From NCBI GenBank assembly GCA_963969395.1, contig OZ017798.1:12578173-12642172 (forward strand): a DNA stretch of 64,000 nt, in the 5' to 3' direction. The position numbers and the translations under genes were made by a program. Positions 12,640-23,257 of this stretch are shown here, piece after piece; the stretch's first letter is position 1; each line of letters starts with the position of its first letter. The stretch is from Pseudoscleropodium purum. Its lineage: Eukaryota > Streptophyta > Bryopsida > Hypnales > Brachytheciaceae. Below the pieces are notes generated by a model that ran no database searches, was not told where the DNA came from, and saw nothing but the letters and a program-made list of their open reading frames with translations.

Positions 12640-14892
12640 ACCCCTAATTATGGAAGGACGACACTTTGGATTTTCTCATCCAGCCAACTGGCTCCCCGCC
12701 TCCGTCAAGTAAACCCTAAATTAGAATCCGAACGAACGAACGAACGAAAACCCTAAATTAGAACCCGAACGAACGAACGAAAACCCTAAATTAGAACCCG
12801 AACGAACGAACGAACATCGAGCCGCGTTCCGTCACACTCGCAGATGGACGATCCGTCCATTTGGATGATATATTTTCCTTCATTCACACGCGGTCATAGA
12901 GGCTCAATAATATCTCGTCTCTCTCGTCACCGCACTAAGAGTGGGGACGAGGCCACGAAGCTGCAGGGCGCTGGCATTAGAGAGCAAGGGGTGCGCTCGT
13001 TGCATTTCGCATTGGCCGGGAGCTCCGATTTCTTCGCGTCTCGCTCAGGTTGGTTCAGTAGCACTACAGTTGTTGGGCATCGGTTTGCACGAGCAGGCAG
13101 GGAGAGCATCGCCGCGGCGGCGTCTTGCTCTATTTTTAAACGAGTTTCGGAGGTGCGTTTCCGTTCTTGTTGTGTCGGGTTGGTCGTTTATCGTTTGGCT
13201 TGGTGGAGGTCATATGTCTGAAGCGGAATCTTGAAGCGGCTCACCCGCGGATGTGCGTTTTTGGAAGCGAGGATCTAGTCTGCTCTGTTGTGTGCTACAG
13301 TGTGAGGTTTCTCTCCTTTGCTGTGGTGTTCATGTTTTTGTTTGTTGTTGGGAGATTTGATTTCTCTTTGATTTGCCGGTTTGCATTTTAGTCTGCTGGT
13401 CTTAGGCAGGTTCCCTCTTCATTTAGGCTCCCGATGGTGCGTTCTACATGGTTTTGAGTCTCTTGCGACTTCCGTTACTGGTTTCATGTCGAAATTCTTG
13501 GTGATCTCGTTGGCGTCATTGTTGTGAGCTCAAATCAACGACGCCGAACTGGTGTTTAATTTGATGCTGTTTGCTTCTGGAGTCTATCCTGTGTTTGTCA
13601 TCTGTTTTATATTCTGTCTACGATCGGGAGCTTTTTTGATGTTCATTGGACAAATATTTCAAGTTCTCTTTCCTTGTTGAAGTATAATGCACACACGCTA
13701 GTTCAAGATTTGTTTTCGAAGTGCACCTCTTACTTCTAAGATATTACCAGTGAGTGCCCATCCCTGAGATTTCATAGTCTTTCGTTGGTCCTACGTTGCT
13801 GTGCTCATACTTAATTTTTACTCGTTAGGGGATGCATGTAAATTCTTGTTGTATGTTACTTTCTTTTTCGATACTTTCACTTGAAGAAGATATGATCTTT
13901 AAAATTTTTTTTTTCGTTGTTCTTAAACCCTGAAGTTTCTTGTTCTTTTCTTTTTAATCACTTTGTTCCTGTCCTTCAACTTTGCCCATGGCAACTAGGC
14001 GAGATCTGTCACAGAGTAGTCTTCCCATTCTAGTGGAACAATTTTGCGCCAGGGATTTCAGGTCAGAGTATCATCTCAGCAAACAAGCGTTCGGCCTAGA
14101 TTATGCACTATTTTTTTCACCCGTAGGTGATCGGAATGCTCATTCCTTCTTTAGTTCCTACTGGCGTGTTGGTGTGTTTTGACGAGCTCCTTCTTAATTT
14201 GATTTGGCGATAATACTGTCTCTTATGTTTGGAACGCCATCTATGTTTCTTGCATTAACGTCGTCTTTCATAAACATTTGAAAGCAACGAGATTTTGGGC
14301 TTTTTGATTTGCGATTGCGATTCGATTCCTGTACCGGACTGAGTATTTGAAGCTTGCTGTACTTCGTCTGATGATTCTCTGTAATTGCTGCCTTCTTTTT
14401 TTTGCCGTATTTTTATTGGCATTCGCTAGAATCGGTTGCCACTGTGTGCCTGTTCTTAACCTGGAATAAATTTATCAAACTAAGTCTGGACAGTATCGAA
14501 GTTCTTAATTCTCATCTTATGATGTGCGTGATATTGATAACCATTTTTTTTGGCTGCACCTATGAGCTCGTCGGAAGTTTCGCAGAGGTCTTCTTTCTAA
14601 TTTCGTAGTTCTGTGGCTTTGTGGTCCACACCTCTATGCAATCCACTCTTGGATTTAGCGTTTGTAACATTTAGTAGAATATGTTATAAAGCCGTTGGAC
14701 AACTGTTCAAGGGGTCCTTTGATTGCACAAGAATTGCGTATACGATGTACGATGAGTAATTGTTTCAAGAGATTGAAGTCATTTGCCGTTCCAAGTAGCC
14801 TGCACATAGAAACGTTTCAGATGCGTGGGTTGAGTTGACGAGCTGATTGCTGTAAATTTTACAGAAAAACCTCAATTGGGGCATTTGACGAC
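12640..14892 (+). other. Promoter and 5' leader region of the 125-aa gene, probably with a leader intron
   Basis: This stretch is clearly richer in GC than the flanking spacer. It contains a TATA-like TATATTTT near 12868 and many T/C-rich runs, as in plant 5' leaders. A plausible leader intron runs from a GAG|GTGCGT donor near 13151 to the TTTTACAG acceptor at 14864. An open frame at 12844-13221 lies in the presumed first leader exon, has no recognisable domain, and is closed before the main ATG. I treat it as leader. The transcription start and the donor are guesses. Confidence 0.45.
12711..12815 (+). promoter_or_regulatory. Tandem telo-box repeat upstream of the 125-aa gene
   Basis: Three tandem units of 33-37 bp each hold AAACCCTAAATTAGAAYCCG followed by a run of GAAC repeats. 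The telo-box AAACCCTAA occurs at 12711, 12748 and 12781. Telo-boxes are known in plant promoters of ribosomal, cell-cycle and other growth genes, where they bind telobox-binding factors. The position just before the GC-rich leader fits a promoter element. Function here is inferred. Confidence 0.5.
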
Positions 14893-15677
14893 ATGGCAAC
14901 CACTACTCTTCCTGTGAACCCGAAACCCTCTCTGAGAAGCGGTCCCGCAGCCATGCATTGTGATTGTTCTGTAAGTCCCCTTCACCAATTTTATCTGCTT
15001 AACATGTCTAGAGTTTCTGCGAGCCCAACTTGAATACGTTAAATGCGGGGAATGAATTTGAATGAGTATTAATATAGCGACATTCCTCGAGGTGTTGACA
15101 GGCATCTCCGAGAAGCCCTGCAGCAATGGAAATTGAATCGGCTCAAACGAAGATAAGTTCGCCCGGAGCACTTCAAATTCAACTGGAGGTAAAGTTTCTA
15201 AGTCGTCTTTGTTCGTTTTCGTTGAAGAAAGTGCACTCCAATTCGCTTGCATGTTTTAAAGTAAAATTGGTTGAATCGTGTACTATTGTGTCTGGTTTCC
15301 ACGCAGATAGTTGTTTCCGTCTGTAGTTCTCCTTCACTGAAAATTTGGCCTGCGAATTTGCTTTGGATTATCCGTCTCATATGTTCTCGTCAGCGTCTGT
15401 TGTATGAGCACCATTCTCGTGTCCCTTTAAAAAAGTATTTGAAGTGACTTTTGTTGATTTATAGGAAAAATATCTTTTGGAGAAAGTTCCGTCGCCTATC
15501 AGAGTAAAGCCAGATGCGAAGCCCGCCAATGAACCTGCATCCCCTGAACTTTCCCCTCCTCCATCACCCAAGCGCAAGAGAGAAGTAGACTTCAGCAAGG
15601 ACTTGAAGGATGTTGCATTTACGGCGGTTCTCCCTTCAAAGAATGTTGACTTGACACGATCTCAATCAACATTCTAG
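14893..15677 (+). CDS. Small unrecognised 3-exon plant protein, 125 aa
   Basis: I do not recognise the family. Three exons join in phase 0 with GT-AG borders: 14893-14970, 15102-15188 and 15465-15677 (TAG stop), giving 26+29+70 residues. An AG acceptor at 14863-14864 just before the ATG suggests that a leader intron ends there. The N-terminal half is Ser/Pro/Ala rich with a Cys pair (CDC) at residues 23-25. The C-terminal half carries VPSPIR, a Pro-rich stretch ending in SPKRKR (a CDK-type SPxK site overlapping a possible nuclear localisation signal, about residues 92-97), then REVDF and KDVAF. Both of these fit the RVxF docking pattern for type-1 protein phosphatase. There is no signal peptide and no membrane segment, and the protein is probably largely disordered. 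The exon structure is strongly supported by frame and splice sites. A role as a nuclear or phosphatase-binding regulator is inference only. Confidence 0.72.
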
Positions 15678-17093
15678 CTGAGCCCACGCTGTTAATCAGC
15701 TTCAGCATCGCAACTAGATAAGTTATACTCTAACAATGATGTGGGTATGTTGGAGTAGTATGATGGGTGTTCGTATATAGGCTTATCAGGTGAATGTAGG
15801 TATACAAATCTTCGTTAAAAAAGCTGGGTATGTTTCTTCGAATGAGTGTTGCAGCTCATTTGTACCGTTATCTTAAGAGTCTTTGTAACAAATCTGTATC
15901 TTACTAGGTTGTAGATTTCAGCTAAAACATTGTACCTTTTGTCGAGTCTTCGAGCCACATTTCGTGCAGATCTAGTAAATCAAGGTGAAATATGTTCCCT
16001 TGTTACAGATATGTCATGAACAGTTGAGCTCGGTTAGAACAAGAAATATATGAGCTCTGGTCTCGGGCTGTGTGTAGACCTTTTGCATCATTCTTATCCC
16101 TAAAGAATTGGTAATTATTTAATACCATGTGCATGGACTTGTCACGGGTTTCCTGTGACGCAGCTTTAGTATCGATACCAGTCAAGATGGCAAGTGCGCA
16201 CTTGGAATAGTATTCATCACAGATCTTCCCGTTTTGTCTGAGTTATGATTCCACAGATAAACATGGATTGTAGGGATATCTGTGTGCTGCAGAACATGCT
16301 TTTACTGAGCCGACCCTATGGAACCTCTCTTTACCATTGACTAATTTTAAAACTTGAAACCTGGTATGTTGATTAAGCTTTTGACTGTCTCGTTATGCTG
16401 AAAGAGTATGATGTCCTGCAGCACAAGATTTTTAACTTTCTTCATATTGTTAAGTTAAGCAATTTTTTTTACGGTTTTGTGCATACTTCTGTAGCCAAGC
16501 TTATTCTTCCAAGCACATAAAATGAAAATTAGCGAGGGGAAGCTCATGTTGATGAGATCACTCCTGCGTCAAGATTCCTTCCGGAACTTAAGAATAATTT
16601 CAAATATTTTATCAAGGTGTCTCTGTACAGTACATGTCAGATGCCATGTCCTCTACTAAAGTAAATGGACCACTACTGAATCACGTCAAGGACTGACCCG
16701 AGCCAAACACTGTAGAAGATACTATTGTGTCCTTGTAAGCATTTTTGACATGTTTACTGTTGATCTTTGGGAGATCTATAGCCTTCTGTAGAAGTCTTTG
16801 TGTACAAGGACTAGACCAGTATACCTGATACTACCAATATCTTCGTAGACAACTTATTTCCATACAAAGATCAGGAGTTATAACCATTTAGCCAAGTCTT
16901 GGTAACACTTCATGCTAATGGATTCAACCAAGTGCATGAATATAGAAGATTTTGGTCCCAAACGGTTTCATTATCCACATTCATCTATAGAAGATCACTT
17001 GCATTCTACATCGTTCTGACAATTGGGATGGATTTCAGTAAATCGAAAACCAAGTAGGAGCTCAGACTTGGTGATTAGAGACCTCGAGAGCTG
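15678..17093. other. Spacer between convergent genes
   Basis: This holds the presumed 3' end of the 125-aa gene and the 3' end of the minus-strand lyase gene. I see no further gene. Base composition is more balanced than in the AT-rich spacers and no repeat family was recognised. Confidence 0.5.
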
Positions 17094-20000
17094 TCATAGC
17101 TGAGAGGAGCTCCCAGGCGCTTCCAGGCGTAGATAATCGTACAAGACTGCAGTGAATGGCCCTGTGGCTTTGCGCTGGGTGAGGAAGAAGCTGTTCTGAC
17201 CCACTTGCAGAAGGTTTGCGTCCACATCAATTGACCAGAGCTTGTACAGTCCATGGATGCCATGACGGGCCACTGCGTTGTCCCTCCCGTACTGCATCGT
17301 GTCAAACACTGGTTTTGTAGCGTCGAATTTGTTCACTAACAGCTGCATAAGGATAATAGTAACGACATTAAGCCCTTTTAAAAAAATGTAGAATCGTGGA
17401 GAGATTACTTTGGGTCCAAGTGCCAGATTTGTTTTTAAGAAATGATTATCATCGTGGATGAATTTCTCGAAGTGGGAGTTTTTTAGACCATTGTTCAAAC
17501 AGTAGTAAACAATTCCATTTCCAGTCAAAGATCTTAAGCAAAGTGGAAATTTAGCAAAGTCATATGTGCACCATCTGTGTATGAGTAGATGAGTTGCCTG
17601 TTGGTAACGGGGACGAATATAGGAGACGGGATCAGGTCCCTAATGGTGTTACTAACCTCTTCAGCATATGTTTTAGTTTGATTGTCTGATATTTACATCG
17701 CATATGTTTTCTGATGGCACAAATCTGGAGGTTATGCAGTTGTGGGTTACCTGGATGGCGGCTCCATTTGCGGATGCCGTTGCAATTCGAAGCTTGTAAG
17801 GGCTGCTGGAGCGCACTGCTGTGAGATTAAATTGAACCTCCCAGGTTGTGGCTGCGTATGAACCATCGGGCATGAGCCTGCCATCAGGTACGAATTGGAT
17901 GCACTCAACTCCCAGGATAGCTTTACGAGTTTTCGCTTGACTAGGGTAACTGCCCTGATTCAACATGTTCCTTAAATGGACACTACGACAATCAAACAAT
18001 AGGAACTATAGTCAATGTTTAAAACGTCTGAATTAGGTGCAGGTACCGAAGATAATTGTACTGTGAACTTTGTTGCAGATACCTCAATCACTGAGATAGG
18101 TGCAATCTGGTTCAATCTTTTAGGAAAGTCGAATTCAAGAGGATTTAAAATATGTAAATGTAAACAAGGTTCGTCGATCGAGAGGATTAGCTGACCTGTT
18201 AAGATGAGCATAAAACCAATCTGTTCGCCAGTCACTTTGACCAACCCTGTAGACCAAATCCTTTTCAGGGTAGAGTTCTGTATACCGGTCCCACAAGCCA
18301 TACTGACGCCACCTGTATTGCCCGTCCGAGTGTCCATTTAGGGTTTATTATTCTCGGCACGTAATATTATGATTCTATCACCTTGCTGATGGATCAAAGT
18401 TCCAAGGATCGATGTACTGGAGTTTTTTTAATGGAATATTATGGAGCTTACTTTTGGTTGCTGTTAAGGTAGAGAGGGTTTACGTATTTGGGATTCGGAT
18501 CCGGCACGAAGAACCCTGTTGCTGTGCGGTCAGGGACACCAATCTCCCACAACGTAGGCCCGTTTCGAGGACTCCTGTAAGTTATGTCCCCCATATCTAT
18601 CAGCCCACCTGCAACAAATGGCAACACATGCAACACATGCACTTTCAATTGAATTCACTTCTTTCTGAATACACCATGCTGCTGAACCTGCCATCATTTG
18701 TAGGGGATATCACATATCCTAACTACAATTCTTTGCTGGAAATGCTGCACCAAATTAACTAACTTGGTTGAACTTGAATGGGACCATTGTCGAATTTGTA
18801 GTCTCCCACAACACCAGGAATCCAGCCATAGAGGTCATAGACGCCACCTCGAACATTTCGTATGCAGAAGTGTCCACTAGCATCTGCTTGAGTCCAGAAC
18901 TGGTAGCCCTGTTTCCATCACTCATTACCATCATCGTTACTAATCAAACAAAAGGACCGGAGTGGGATTTTAGTATCTTTGTGTCTGGAAAGGAGATGAG
19001 CTTCGCTACGTCCTTACCTTGCTCTCGGTTTGCCACGAACCTGTCTCGCCTGGTGTGGCCAACCCTAAGAATGCGTTCTTGCCTCCCCAAGTGTACGGTG
19101 GCTGGAACCTGCGTTCCCACTTCGTAAGTTCAAATTTTCTAAAATTAGTGTGCATTTGTGAATTTGGGTACAGATAACGAGTTTAAGCAAAAGTAGTGTA
19201 TTCATACGGATCCGAAACAAGAAGTCGGCCACAAAGAGAGCCACGTTCCGCTGCTTTGGAGAAGTCGGCTGAAGCTGGCCAGGAATAGGGCCAAGCTGCT
19301 GTCTCCGCCGTTACTTGGGCCTGCGCATTCTGCCAAAGAGAAGAGGCAGGAGTAGCCTCTGGTTCGGAGTTGAGGTAAATAAAGACTGGGCCGAAAACCT
19401 TTTTCCAAGACTCTCCTTCTCCAAAGCTAGGGCAGAGATCGATCCCAGCATAATGTGCACTATGAAACATCTGCACTCACAATCATCCCAATAAAACTTG
19501 GAATCTGAATGACCAGGACCAACGTCGAAGTTAGATCGAATGGAGCAAAGAAACTAAGAGTTCAGGACTCACAGCTAGACACGTTGGGCCAACATGGGAT
19601 GTCAAATTCTGCTTCATGGGACCACCGTTGCGAAACTCGGCACTGGGTGTGATGATCCAGAAACCAACCACCGGGTCGGTATTGCTCACCCATCCGTGCA
19701 CTTTGAGTTCTTTGTTTTCCATGGAGTATTGATACTTGTCGTCCACCTGCAGGCTCCCACTCCATCGGTCAATTACTTCATGGATGAAGCCGGTATAGGC
19801 AAGCTTGAAACAATGGTGAGGAATATACTCTGAACTTCCTAAACCGACTGCCTTGGGTCACAAATCAATAATTATGATATATTTTCACGTATAACGAGTG
19901 TGCTCCAAGTGCGGCAAGTGTGCAGGATATTCCAGATGTCATTATAATTTCATGTTAATGTCATGTTAAATTTTCTGTGCAACTTTGCACAGGAAACGTA

Positions 20001-21665
20001 CATACCTCGCCTACAAGGGCAGGCTCGATGGGATTTGTCAGGAGACGAGCTTCAGGGTACGCCAGCTGCTCACTCCTGTCCGGCATCAAATCCTCCGCGC
20101 TCGGCATCACCCTTTGTCGGTCGTCGGCTATGGCCATGTAATGGAATCTTTGGGGGATTCAGCACAATGTGGCAATCGCAACTGACAATCAATACAGAAT
20201 TCATGGGACAATGGGAGTGTAACCGTACTTGTCATTGCTGAGTTTGAACGTGATGCGTGTTTGGTTGAGGTTGAAGGCAGGCCAGTCACTGGGCCGCTCG
20301 TAAATGCCATACGAGTAGAACCCTGAGCTCCCTCGCAGGAGTACAAATCTGAAGTGCAACAATCAAACATCACCCAATTCTCAAGCGACCTGACGGATCA
20401 TATGGATTGCAACAATTCTGATTTGCAACTGCGGTTATGTGATCCTGGTTTGGGGTGCTCACCGTTTATCAATGTTGAGAGGCACGCCTGAGGCCGAGAT
20501 TGGATCATACGGTCGCAGAAAGGAAACCTCCACTCTGTTTGCGTCCTTGTACGCCACGCTGAAGATGGTTCCAGAAATGCTGCGAACAATCGGGAGATAC
20601 TGAAACTCTTACGCATCCGAATGGAGGAGCACTGGCGAGTTTCGAAATATCCTCAAATTCAGCTCTTCGGTATTTTCACTTCAAACTAACATCCCAGGCA
20701 ACATTGAAAGCTTAACCTTTCAAGTCCCTCATGTTTTTATTAGCACTTTTAAGTCGCTTGTATGGGGTCTCTCTCTTGTCCACTATTTATTTTATTTTGA
20801 CCAAGACATGCGATGTCCTGAATTGATTCTTAAGATATGAAACTGGACACTATCTCAATCACATTTTGTACAATATCATCAATCAAATTAGCTACATTTT
20901 AACCTTGCATCTCTGGTCCGTTAAGACAACTACTTGAGGATGTTGTTTCAACCCCTGGAGGAAGAAGCAAACATTCAACACGATCCCAGTGCTGTTTAGA
21001 ATGTTGTTTCAACTCAATGCCTGCACTTGCATTCTCGATGAAAATTAGAGTCAACTTACACGTAAAAATTATCCTTTCCGCCATTTTGGCTCCAGTTCAT
21101 ATCCCAGTATCTGCAATCAACCGTGTTAATGTTGCCATGTGCTTGAGGTGAACCACACATGGGACAGCACTAGATACGTGTGATGGAACATCAAAACATC
21201 AAGGACTACCTGTATCCTGAACGACTCACAATTTGCACTCATTCAACTGAAGGACCTTGCAATGCTATTGAGATTCAAAAAGATTGAGAATTAAGCATCC
21301 TGTTCGACTTGCAGTAAATGAATGATTGACGGGAAGTGAAACATCACCCTCTGTTGGTTTCTTTGTTATTGTACTCGAGGAGATTTGCTATTCCACCGTA
21401 TTTGACGCCAGTCACAATGCCCCCAGGCTTGGTCAGCGTCACTTGCACAATGCCATTATCCAATACCACCTGCAAGTGGAGAAGAGTAAATTATTACAAC
21501 ATCTAGAAAAAGTTATGCACTTTCACATGCAAGCATTCAAATTTGGAGAGGAAATTTAAGCACTAGTACATAGTTCGATTGCACGTCGAGGAGAACATCA
21601 GTGCCATCGACGCCGCTAGTCTTGTTGACACTTTGAGGAATGGTGTCCTTCAACTCTTGCATCAT
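17094..21665 (-). CDS. Rhamnogalacturonan lyase (polysaccharide lyase family 4), 656 aa, 14 exons
   Basis: Family members cut the rhamnogalacturonan-I backbone of pectin by beta-elimination in the cell wall. Exons on the minus strand: 21665-21570, 21469-21348, 21110-21060, 20579-20463, 20348-20229, 20147-20006, 19746-19573, 19470-19208, 19108-19018, 18908-18764, 18608-18452, 18312-18196, 17877-17751 and 17342-17094. All introns are GT-AG, all phases match, and the sum is 1971 nt with no stop. Family motifs in order: DNGIVQVTL, KPGGIVTGVKYGG, NKETNRGYWD, PLNIDKRF, FHYMAIADDRQR, GWV..DPVVGFW, NLTSHVGPT, KKVFGPVFIYLNS, GDYKF, PRNGPTLWEIGVPDR, FVPDPNPKYVN, RQYGLWDRY, GRDNAVARHGIHGLY and VLYDYLRLE. 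Domains are the catalytic beta-sandwich (about 30-350), an FnIII-like domain (about 353-430) and a CBM-like C-terminus (about 455-650). Fungal PL4 uses an Arg/Lys/His triad; R129, K169 and H233 have similar spacing. An in-frame stop lies 9-11 bases before the ATG, and no signal peptide is seen, which is odd for a wall enzyme. Confidence 0.93.
17618..17643 (+). repeat. Short repeat shared with 28017-28042 (inverted)
   Basis: A 26-bp segment beginning TATAGGAGACGGGATCAGG inside intron 13 of the lyase gene matches the reverse complement of 28017-28042 with one difference. Weaker similarity continues upstream (TAACRGRG, then a GTATGARTAGATGARTT block). It is probably a fragment of a dispersed element. 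Confidence 0.55.
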
Positions 21666-21669
21666 GTTT

Positions 21670-23174
21670 TCCAATTATTCCTGCATCCCAACAATCATCA
21701 CTCCACTTGATCAGTGCACAGCAGAAGCTAGTGTTGTTGATGCCATTTCATAGCGACATGTTTGTTGCGTCTCGAAAGAGGATTGTGACCTTCTCCCAAA
21801 GCCCTTGGCTCATCCGAAAAGTGCAAATTTTAGAGGTTCTTAGAGTCCTGATATTTTGTCTGATTACGATCTTGAGCATTACGATCTAGTTCATTCAATG
21901 ATGAAAGAATTGAAAGACCTCAAATGCAAACGCCGTGCTGAAACAAGATGAGAACAAACACCAATAAAAACGACCTTGGGATGCTGTTTCGACTTCCTTG
22001 GTGGTTTTGAAACAAAAGCTAGTGTTTGAGCAACTATCTAAATAATGTACATGTCTGTTCAGGTATGTAAAGCCACGAATCACGATGCACACAATGTGCA
22101 CAAAGATGTGAGCCCACCACCTTTATGGACTTGGGATTTACCGGACGAATTCAAAACCAAAAGTTTGAGATTGGAGGCAATAATCATCTGTTGAATGTGT
22201 AATCAAGCCAGTTGAGTTCAGCTTTATAAATGGATGATCGGCTACAGGAAAACAGAATTAATATGTAATTTGGAAGCAATGTAGGCCATCGCTCTGACGT
22301 GAGTTTGGCAGGAGCGAACAGGAGCAGGAAGATGATGAAGCAATCTTTGGCAACATTATTGCCATTTCCTCTTCACTGTCATGTAAAAATGTATGCAACG
22401 CAAAGCTTCACGTTAGCCTAGAACTTGGAGCATTTGAATTTCCACTCATCAGTAGTATCAGAATCCATTCTGACGGTGGATTTATAACTGCAATTCTAAG
22501 CGTGTTCTGCACTCACATTTACACTGTCCACCTTTAGAAATGCTTCGCCAAAAGCCTTGTCTGGGGGAAGCCCCTCTGGCACAAAGAGCTGGAGGAAGAT
22601 GCTCTTGATGGCCATTAGGTAGGAGGGTCCAAAAGTGTGAATTTTACCTACTGTTGTAAAAATTTCATTTGGTCATTTTATGGGGGACGGACAGACAAAT
22701 AGTCTATGAGCATCAATGAAGTCCAAGCGCATTATTTTATTCCTTTTAGTTCTTTGATGTGTTTTAAGTCAAAAGTCGTCTAAAAAACACCCTTACTGAA
22801 ACAAAGCTGAAATCGTTTTCTGTTTTTCAAAATGATGTTTGACTAGCATATTCTAAATGTAATCAATGTCTTTAAACCTAACGATGTCGTTTTACCTTCT
22901 TCGTTTGTCCTTTCACAATTTACAATCTTTTTTCTATGCTTGACTTCAGCTTCTTTTTTTAATGTACTTTTTCATGGAAAATCCGTGCCTTGGCCACATT
23001 TAAAATCATCACCATTGCTATCTGATTACCCCGATCCACAAAAGAATTATACTATGTATCAACATATTTCAATACCTCAAACTCCTTACTGAATAACCAA
23101 AGACTAGCACTGCCGTGATTTTCAAAGACAAGTATGGTCAAGTAATGGATCTCACTCACGGCATCTCAGGGGAC
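21670..23174. other. Upstream region of the lyase gene; no certain gene
   Basis: The leader of the lyase gene probably starts here; an AG at the end of GGGATGCAG (minus strand, about 21681) could be a leader-intron acceptor. On the minus strand a short frame from the ATG at 22613 reads MAIKSIFLQLF, then VPEGLPPDKAFGEAFLK, and ends near possible donors at about 22543 to 22521. It has codon-like character but no partner exon was found. The rest shows nothing clear. Confidence 0.35.
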
Positions 23175-23257
23175 AAATCTGCAAAGTTGGTGTGGTTTTT
23201 TTTAATGCAATGGCTCGCCATTTGTTATCAAAAAATAAAAATAAAATCTGCAAAGTT
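23175..23257 (+). mobile_element. 55-bp 5'-truncated retroposon with a perfect 14-bp target duplication
   Basis: AAATCTGCAAAGTT occurs at 23175-23188 and again at 23244-23257. Between them sit 55 bases that end in an A-rich tail and carry TTTAATGCAATGGCTCGCC, a LINE/SINE 3' end also seen at 8405-8505. This is the classical product of target-primed reverse transcription with severe 5' truncation. Confidence 0.85.

Noticed and set aside
12844..13221. 125-codon plus-strand open frame
   Set aside because: It lies in the GC-rich leader, overlaps open frames in other phases, and has no domain; better explained as 5' leader.
18412..18762. 116-codon plus-strand frame
   Set aside because: It covers exon 11 of the minus-strand lyase, whose protein is clearly recognisable; this is the antisense shadow.
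22270..22390. Hydrophobic minus-strand stretch (FIIFLLLFAPAKL) as a lost signal-peptide exon of the lyase
   Set aside because: No ATG in that frame and no splice path to exon 1 that avoids the in-frame stop.
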